A stretch of DNA of 64,000 nucleotides. It comes from Deltaproteobacteria bacterium (lineage in GTDB: Bacteria; Desulfobacterota; Binatia; UTPRO1). The notes beneath the pieces are model-generated. The model saw nothing but the letters and a program-made list of their open reading frames with translations, searched no databases and had not been told where the DNA came from. A program made the position numbers and the translations under genes. The stretch is taken from positions 1 through 64,000 of the forward strand of contig JADLHM010000046.1 in NCBI GenBank assembly GCA_020848745.1, read 5' to 3'. Positions 59,200 to 64,000 of the stretch are shown here, piece by piece (position 1 is the first letter of the stretch; every line of letters begins with the position of its first letter).

Positions 59200-60014
59200 C
59201 ACGTCGACGTCCCCGCCGGACTCGCGTCCAGCCGTGCGCTCAACGTCGCGACCATCTGGGCGTGTAGCCGCCCGTTGCTCGCGAGCGTCTGCTGTCCGAA
59301 CACGTCGAAGTCGTTGCCGCGGAAGTCCGTGACCGTGCCGCCGGCCTCTCGAACGATCAGCACCCCCGCCGCGGTATCCCACGGACGGAGCTTCCACTCC
59401 CAGAATCCGTCCAGTCGCCCGCAGGCGACATAGCAGAGGTCGAGCGCCGCGGAACCGCTGCGGCGCACGCCCTGGCTGCGCCGAACCATGTCGGCGAAGT
59501 ATCCAAGGTAGCCGGAGAGGTTCTCCCGTCGATCGTACGGGAATCCGGTCGCGACGAGCGCGTCATCCAGCGCGCCGATCGACGACACACCGATCGGCAC
59601 ATCGTTGAGCGTCGCACCCGCGCCTTCTCTGGCGACGAACGTCTCCCCGCGAATGGCGTCGTGCACGAGGCCGAGCACGAGGTGCTCGCCGAGCGCCAAT
59701 GCCAGCGAGATCGCGAAATGGGGATAGGCATGCGCGAAGTTGGTCGTCCCGTCGAGGGGATCGAGATACCACACGTATCGATCGCGCGACGGCCGCCGCA
59801 CTTCGCCGGATGACGACTCCTCCGCGATCACGAGATGATCGGGAAAGGCCGACGACAAGCGCGCGACCATCGCGCCTTCGATCGCCTGATCCGTCTCCGT
59901 CACGAGGTCGACCACACCTTTGCGGTGGATCGCCTTGGCTTCGCGCCACGTTCCGAGCAGCGTCGCACCCGCCTCGTCGACCGCCGCGCGGGCGACGCGC
60001 TCGAACGGCTCCAT
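59199..60014 (-). CDS. Inositol monophosphatase family protein (SuhB-like)
   Basis: A 271-residue Mg-dependent phosphatase. Metal-binding motifs: IAEESSSGE, WYLDPLDGTTNFAHAYPHF and WDTAAGVLIVREAGG, the full IMPase signature. ATG at 60014 begins MEPFERVARAAVDEAG, typical of SuhB/IMPase. It could remove phosphate from inositol 1-phosphate, which would link it to the inositol-phosphate synthase in this window, or act in RNA processing and ribosome assembly as SuhB does in Escherichia coli. It precedes the ZIP gene with a one-base stop/start overlap. It is divergent from ispE by 80 bases. Confidence 0.92.
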   Translation of the reverse strand: MEPFERVARAAVDEAGATLLGTWREAKAIHRKGVVDLVTETDQAIEGAMVARLSSAFPDHLVIAEESSSGEVRRPSRDRYVWYLDPLDGTTNFAHAYPHFAISLALALGEHLVLGLVHDAIRGETFVAREGAGATLNDVPIGVSSIGALDDALVATGFPYDRRENLSGYLGYFADMVRRSQGVRRSGSAALDLCYVACGRLDGFWEWKLRPWDTAAGVLIVREAGGTVTDFRGNDFDVFGQQTLASNGRLHAQMVATLSARLDASPAGTST

Positions 60015-60095
60015 GCGCGCGAGCTTGTCTCACATTGACCATGGCAGATCAAGGTGAAACGATACGCGGCCGCTCGCGAAGATCACGGACGACTC

Positions 60096-60977
60096 GTGCT
60101 CAACACGATCACGCGCACCGCACCCGCCAAGGTGAATCTCTGCCTGCGCATCGTCGGACGTCGCGCCGACGGTTACCACCTCCTCGATTCGATCTTCGCC
60201 GGCATCGATTTGAGCGATCGCGTGGAAATTTCGGCCGTTCGCACGACCGGCGCGACGCACGTCTCGATCGCCTGCGACTATGCGGGGGTCCCGAGGGACG
60301 AGACCAACATCGCGGGACGAGCTGCGCGCAGCCTCCTCCGACATTGCGGGATCTCGGCCCGGGTGGACATCCTCATCGAGAAGCGCATCCCCCCGGGCGC
60401 GGGACTCGGCGGAGGGAGCAGCAACGCGGCCACCGTCCTCGTGGCGCTCGCCGAGATGCTCGGTCTCGATCTCTCGCATCGCGAGCTCGCGTCGCTCGCG
60501 TTACCACTCGGCGCCGACGTCCCGTTCTTCCTCACCGGAGGCTGCGCCCGGGTACGGGGAATCGGAGAGCACATCGACCCGATCCCCGGCTGGCCGGAAC
60601 ACGAGTTGGTGGTTGCGATCGCGCCGGTGGCCGTCTCGACGGCATGGGCCTTTCGCAACTACGCGGCCGGGTACGCATCCAGCCCGGAGGAACCCGCTCG
60701 GATGGCGGCGAGCGCCGTCCTCGACCCGGCACTGATGCGGAACGACCTCGAGGCGGTCGTTCTCGAAGCCTACCCCGAGATTGCCGCGGCGAAGCGTGGG
60801 TTGGTCGCGGCGGGTGCGGCGACGGCCGTGATGTCCGGAAGCGGCGCCGCCGTGGTCGGATGGTGCCCCCCAGGGGTCTCGGCACGCGCCGTCTGCGACG
60901 CGTTCGCCGCAGCCCATCCCAGCATGACCGTGCACCACACCCGTATTCTCTCCTCGATGCGGCCGTCGATCGGTTGA
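60096..60977 (+). CDS. ispE: 4-diphosphocytidyl-2-C-methyl-D-erythritol kinase
   Basis: A GHMP kinase of the MEP isoprenoid pathway, 293 residues from GTG 60096; GTG at 60054 would add 14. The substrate lysine and N-terminal APAKVNLCLRIVGRRADGYH, the ATP loop PPGAGLGGGSSNAATVLVAL, and VMSGSGAAVVGW near the end are all standard IspE. The next elements are tRNA-Gln, prs and rplY-like, a gene order common in deltaproteobacteria and Firmicutes. Its stop codon overlaps the -35 of the tRNA promoter. It supplies precursors for hopanoids, carotenoids and quinones whose genes are also in the window. Confidence 0.95.
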   Translation: MLNTITRTAPAKVNLCLRIVGRRADGYHLLDSIFAGIDLSDRVEISAVRTTGATHVSIACDYAGVPRDETNIAGRAARSLLRHCGISARVDILIEKRIPPGAGLGGGSSNAATVLVALAEMLGLDLSHRELASLALPLGADVPFFLTGGCARVRGIGEHIDPIPGWPEHELVVAIAPVAVSTAWAFRNYAAGYASSPEEPARMAASAVLDPALMRNDLEAVVLEAYPEIAAAKRGLVAAGAATAVMSGSGAAVVGWCPPGVSARAVCDAFAAAHPSMTVHHTRILSSMRPSIG

Positions 60978-61002
60978 CCAATCCAGAGGTTACGCCTATC
61001 AT
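60974..61002 (+). promoter_or_regulatory. Sigma-70-type promoter of tRNA-Gln/prs
   Basis: TTGACC (60974-60979), overlapping the ispE stop, an ideal 17-base spacer and TATCAT (60997-61002). Five of six bases match at both hexamers. Transcription should begin near 61009, 57 bases before the tRNA. Confidence 0.7.
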
Positions 61003-61065
61003 TTGCGGCTTTCCGCCCCGTCCGCGCCACGATGGAGCGGCGGGACGACACAACGAAAACGTCGA

Positions 61066-61137
61066 TGGGCGGTCGCCAAGCGGTAAGGCCCCGGTCTTTG
61101 GATCCGGTATACGAAGGTTCGAATCCTTCCCGCCCAG
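61066..61137 (+). tRNA. tRNA-Gln (anticodon TTG)
   Basis: A 72-base cloverleaf. Acceptor TGGGCGG/CCGCCCA, D arm GCC/GGC, anticodon stem CCGGT/TCCGG with loop CTTTGGA (anticodon TTG, reading CAA), T arm GAAGG/CCTTC with loop TTCGAAT, discriminator G. The pair next to the anticodon loop is T-T, a mismatch. CCA is not encoded. It lies between ispE and prs, the conserved place of this tRNA in several phyla. Confidence 0.95.
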
Positions 61138-61172
61138 CTATCGAGGATCCACCACGCAGCGAAGGACGCTGA

Positions 61173-62132
61173 ATGGCACTGCGCGCAAAGGACGAAGTGA
61201 TCATATTCACCGGCAGCTCGAACCCGAAGCTGGCCCGCGAGATCGCGCACTATCTCAGCACCGATCTCGCCAACGCAGAGGTGGGAACCTTCAGCGACGG
61301 GGAAACGCAGGTCGAGATCACCGAGAACGTGCGCGGCGGCGACGTATTCGTCGTGCAGTCGACGTGCCCGCCCGCGAACAACCACCTGATGGAGCTGCTC
61401 CTGACCCTCGACGCGCTGAAGCGGGCATCGGCCGGACGCATCACCGCCGTGGTTCCGTACTACGGCTACGCGCGCCAAGATCGCAAAGTGTCGCCGCGCG
61501 TCCCGATCAGCGCGAAGCTCGTCGCTGACTTGATGACGACGGCCGGTGCGGCGCGCGTGCTCACGATGGATCTTCATGCGGGGCAGATCCAAGGCTTCTT
61601 CAACATCCCCGTCGACAACGTCTACGCCACGCCCGTCCTGCTCGCCTACATTCGCCAACAGGTCCAGGACGGCGAAGCTCTCACGGTCGTTTCCCCGGAC
61701 GCGGGCGGCGTCGAACGGGCGCGCGCATTCGCAAAGCGCTTGAATGCCAACCTGGCGATCATCGACAAGCGCCGCGTCGCCGCGAACGAGGTCGCCGAGA
61801 TGAAGATCATCGGTGACGTCACGGGTCGCATCGCCGTCATCATCGACGACATCATCGATACCGCCGGAACGATCGTGGCCGCCGCCGACGCCATTCGCGC
61901 CGCCGGCGCGCAGGAAGTCATCGCGTGCTGCACGCACGCCGTGCTCTCCGGGCGGGCGCTCGAACGCCTTCGCGGATCGTCCCTGAAGCGGCTCGTCGTC
62001 ACCGACACGATTCCGCTACGCGAGGAGGCGCGCGCGCTGCCGAACATCACCGTCCTGTCGGTCGCCCACCTGATCGGCGAAGCCATCCGTCGCATCCACA
62101 ACGAAGAATCCATCAGCTCGCTCTTCATCTGA
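61173..62132 (+). CDS. prs: Ribose-phosphate pyrophosphokinase
   Basis: A 319-residue enzyme that makes phosphoribosyl pyrophosphate. Motifs: [53 protein letters not shown] (the flexible loop and PRPP site), and [22 protein letters not shown] (PRPP-binding motif). Lengths and motifs fit class I Prs. It follows tRNA-Gln by about 35 bases and precedes the L25 gene by 21 bases. The tRNA promoter at 60974-61002 may drive both. It feeds nucleotide, His, Trp and NAD pathways. Confidence 0.97.
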   Translation: MALRAKDEVIIFTGSSNPKLAREIAHYLSTDLANAEVGTFSDGETQVEITENVRGGDVFVVQSTCPPANNHLMELLLTLDALKRASAGRITAVVPYYGYARQDRKVSPRVPISAKLVADLMTTAGAARVLTMDLHAGQIQGFFNIPVDNVYATPVLLAYIRQQVQDGEALTVVSPDAGGVERARAFAKRLNANLAIIDKRRVAANEVAEMKIIGDVTGRIAVIIDDIIDTAGTIVAAADAIRAAGAQEVIACCTHAVLSGRALERLRGSSLKRLVVTDTIPLREEARALPNITVLSVAHLIGEAIRRIHNEESISSLFI

Positions 62133-62152
62133 AGGCGCACCGGAGGTCAGTC

Positions 62153-62812
62153 ATGGAAGAGATCATCCTCAATGTCGAGGCACGCAGCGATCGCGGCAAG
62201 GGCGCGGCACGACGCCTGCGGCGTTCCGGCAAGGTTCCCGCCGTATTCTACGGCCCGAAGAGCGACGCCATGCCGATCGCCGTCGACCGCAAGGACTTCG
62301 CGGCACACGTCGCCAATCTCGAGGGATCGCATCTCATCCGATTCCAGTCGGCCTCGAGCGATCTCCAGCAGCGGGTCGCTCTCGTCCGCGAGGTCCAGCA
62401 TCACCCCGTGACCAGCGGCATCCTCCATGTAGATTTCTATGAGGTCGATCTGACGCAGCGCCTGAAGGTGACGGTGCCGCTGCACTTCGTCGGCCGCGCC
62501 AGAGGCGTGGCCGAAGGCGGCATCTTGCAGCCGGTCATACGCGAGATAGAGGTCGAGTGCCTGCCGACCGACATCCCGCAGTTCATCGAGGTCGACGTAA
62601 CGGCTCTCGACATCCACGACGCCGTGCACTACGCGGACGTCACGATGCCGCCGAACGTCACGGCGGTGTTCGACGCCAACGAAGCGGTCGTGACCGTGCT
62701 GCCGCCGACCGTCGAGGAAGTGAAGACGGCCACCACCGAAGGCGAGGGTGAGAGCGCCGCCGCTGCGACACCGCCCGAAGCGAAAGAGACGAAGGAATCC
62801 GGTAAGTCTTGA
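62153..62812 (+). CDS. 50S ribosomal protein L25/general stress protein CTC
   Basis: A 219-residue L25/TL5-type protein that binds 5S rRNA. The N-terminal L25 domain begins LNVEARSDRGKGAARRLRRSGKVPAVFYGPKSDAMPI and has HLIRF. A CTC-type C-terminal domain follows (EVQHHPVTSGILHVDFYEVDL, VPLHFVGRARGVAEGGILQPVIREIEVECLPTDIP). The tail is a Glu/Ala/Lys-rich disordered stretch. ATG at 62153 has GGAGG upstream. It lies in the conserved prs-rplY-pth order. Confidence 0.94.
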   Translation: MEEIILNVEARSDRGKGAARRLRRSGKVPAVFYGPKSDAMPIAVDRKDFAAHVANLEGSHLIRFQSASSDLQQRVALVREVQHHPVTSGILHVDFYEVDLTQRLKVTVPLHFVGRARGVAEGGILQPVIREIEVECLPTDIPQFIEVDVTALDIHDAVHYADVTMPPNVTAVFDANEAVVTVLPPTVEEVKTATTEGEGESAAAATPPEAKETKESGKS

Positions 62813-62850
62813 TCGAACATTTTGCCGGATCATCGTACGCGCGGTAGCGC

Positions 62851-63426
62851 ATGAAGCTCGTCGTTGGCCTCGGGAATCCGGGGGCACGTTACCGTCGCAC
62901 TCGCCACAACGTGGGGTTCATGGTGATCGACGCGCTGGCGGAGCGCTGGCGCATCGGTGTCGGAGGACACCGCCACGAGGCCGAGCTCGGAACGGGCGAG
63001 GTGCGCGGCGAGCGCGTGGCGCTCGCGAAGCCGCAGACGTTCATGAACGCGAGCGGCGAGGCCGTCGCGAAGCTCCGTCGGCTGTACCGGCTCGATCCCG
63101 CCGACATTCTCGCGGTGTACGATGATCTCGACCTCCCCCCCGGGAAGGTGCGGCTGCGGGGGGAGGGGAGCGCCGGCGGACACAACGGGATGGCCTCGCT
63201 GATCAGCGTGCTCGGCAAGGGATTCCCCCGGCTTCGGATCGGGATCGGTCGGCCCCCGGGAGGAGCCGATCCGGTCGGCTTCGTCCTCGAGCCCTTCGAA
63301 GCCAACGAATCCGCGACCATCCATGACGCTGTCGGCCGGGCGGCGGACGCCGTCGAATCGTGGATCGCCGACGGCCTCGACGCGACGATGAATCGCGTCA
63401 ACCGCCGCGATGCGACACACGCCTGA
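62851..63426 (+). CDS. pth: Peptidyl-tRNA hydrolase
   Basis: A 191-residue enzyme that frees tRNAs from stalled peptides. Motifs: VGLGNPGARYRRTRHNVGFMVID (His is catalytic), KPQTFMNASGEAV and YDDLDLPPGKVRLRGEGSAGGHNGM, RLRIGIGRPPGGADPVGFVL. All match Pth1, including the Asn and Asp of the active site. It starts 38 bases after L25 and precedes rpsF. A short C-terminus (ATHA) ends the chain. Confidence 0.97.
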   Translation: MKLVVGLGNPGARYRRTRHNVGFMVIDALAERWRIGVGGHRHEAELGTGEVRGERVALAKPQTFMNASGEAVAKLRRLYRLDPADILAVYDDLDLPPGKVRLRGEGSAGGHNGMASLISVLGKGFPRLRIGIGRPPGGADPVGFVLEPFEANESATIHDAVGRAADAVESWIADGLDATMNRVNRRDATHA

Positions 63427-63482
63427 GGCTGGCAATCCACGCAACGTTCCGCTAGAAAGCCGGGTTCCATAGAGGAGGTAGG

Positions 63483-63905
63483 GTGAGCGACGAGCGCCGA
63501 ACACGACGATACGAGAGCATGATCGTGCTGCGAACCGACCTGCTGGAAGCAGGGGTCAAGGAGCAGGCCGAGCGGGTCCGTAAACTTCTCGAAACGCACG
63601 GAGCCGTCGTCGCTGGCATTCACGACTGGGGGCTTCGCGAGCTCGCGTACGCGATCCAGAAAGAGCGCCGCGGCTACTACCTCCTCGCAGAGTACACGGG
63701 GCCGGCCGCCGCCGTCGCGGAGCTCGAGCGGACCCTCAAGCTTTCCGATGTAGTCTTGCGATTCGTCTCGATTCGCCAAGACGAAGACTCACCGCCTGTG
63801 GTCCCGCCGCAGCGCGAGGCCGAGAGCGCTGCCAACCTCGACGACACGCTGCAATCCGACGACGAGCTGGCCCCGGTGGGAGCCGAGGCGGGCGACGTCG
63901 AATGA
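63483..63905 (+). CDS. rpsF: 30S ribosomal protein S6
   Basis: A 140-residue ribosomal protein, GTG start. It contains RRYESMIVLRTDLLEAGVKEQ, GAVVAGIHDWGLRELAYAIQKERRGYYLLAEYTGP and LKLSDVVLRFVSIRQDED, the S6 fold. The C-terminus is a longer acidic tail (about 35 residues, ending GAEAGDVE) than in Escherichia coli and may be disordered. GAGGAGG is upstream. It heads the rpsF-rpsR cluster and the downstream rpsR start is visible at the window edge. Confidence 0.97.
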   Translation: MSDERRTRRYESMIVLRTDLLEAGVKEQAERVRKLLETHGAVVAGIHDWGLRELAYAIQKERRGYYLLAEYTGPAAAVAELERTLKLSDVVLRFVSIRQDEDSPPVVPPQREAESAANLDDTLQSDDELAPVGAEAGDVE

Positions 63906-63932
63906 CCCATCGACACGGAAGGTAATCGAGCC

Positions 63933-64000
63933 ATGCCTGGACGAGCTGGTGGAAAGAGCGGGGGCACACGCGGTCGCCCGCGTGGACGAGACGATCGCGG
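63933..64000 (+). CDS. rpsR: 30S ribosomal protein S18, 5' fragment
   Basis: The window ends inside this gene. The 22 visible residues start MPGRAGGKSGGTRGRPRGRD; they are Gly/Arg-rich and would fit a basic, divergent N-terminus of bS18, with the conserved zinc-binding core lying beyond the window. ATG at 63933 has ACGGAAGG upstream and follows rpsF by 28 bases. The call rests on position in the rpsF-rpsR order, so it is moderate. rplI may follow. Confidence 0.65.
   Translation, partial: MPGRAGGKSGGTRGRPRGRDDR

Overview
The window is a contiguous, gene-dense piece of bacterial chromosome, roughly two thirds G+C by eye, with strong G/C preference at third codon positions. It contains no insertion sequence, prophage module or CRISPR array that I can recognise. 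The gene content points to a Gram-negative, deltaproteobacterium-like organism: lipoproteins and an apolipoprotein N-acyltransferase, beta-barrel and LolA-like proteins, GspA/GspB secretion helpers, hopanoid genes, a carotenoid gene, and the order ispE - tRNA-Gln - prs - L25 - pth - S6 - S18. The Cys-rich protein with a long Thr-Pro-Thr-Glu linker resembles proteins common in uncultured lineages such as Candidatus Binatota; that placement is inference.

Layout. 0.2-3 kb: a hybrid histidine kinase, a small XRE regulator and an exported protein. 3.1-8.6 kb: an Asp-box/BNR lipoprotein, then a coupled Gld-type ABC operon (lipoprotein, ATPase, permease, auxiliary protein, DUF4340 protein). 8.5-9.9 kb: trmB and efp on the minus strand. 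10.0-14.6 kb: a redox operon with a near-consensus promoter (siroheme nitrite/sulfite reductase, cold-shock-like OB protein, cupredoxin-like protein, three-haem cytochrome). 14.6-19.2 kb: an N-formylglutamate-amidohydrolase-like protein, two tandem thymidylate-kinase-like proteins (the second with a substituted P-loop lysine) and a phosphatase-like enzyme. 19.3-21.8 kb: a PhoB/PhoR-type two-component pair. 21.8-25.9 kb: an ECF sigma factor with an anti-sigma factor fused to an AsmA-like domain, then a divergent sigma-54-activator-like gene next to palindromes. 26-28.8 kb: ComEA-like protein, repeat protein and dtd. 28.9-32.5 kb: CruF-like carotenoid protein, hpnG, hpnH and a lipase-like hydrolase.

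33-42 kb is envelope related: PKD lipoprotein, GspB/GspA, Lnt, a propeller lipoprotein, a LolA-like/DUF1302 pair and a 3D-domain protein. 42-45 kb holds two unrecognised genes, moaA and a polyprenyl diphosphate synthase. 45.2-51 kb holds Mrp, a ferredoxin and an inositol-phospholipid operon (inositol-1-phosphate synthase, CDP-alcohol phosphotransferase, small membrane protein, flippase-like protein, coaBC). 51-57 kb holds a zinc-dependent phospholipase C-like protein, a type 4 uracil-DNA glycosylase and queA-tgt-yajC-secD without secF. 57-64 kb holds an excisionase-type HTH, a PmtA-like methyltransferase, an AT-rich intergenic region with two perfect DnaA boxes (a candidate replication origin), tRNA-Arg, a ZIP transporter, suhB and the ispE-to-rpsR block, where rpsR is cut by the window end.

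The most notable leads are the candidate oriC at 58.05-58.32 kb, the tandem kinase/pseudokinase pair, the reductase-cupredoxin-cytochrome operon, the anti-sigma-AsmA fusion, the EF-P with Asn at the usual modification site, and the sigma-54-type activator with GAFPGA and an interrupted HTH. All functional calls come from reading motifs; no database search was run.
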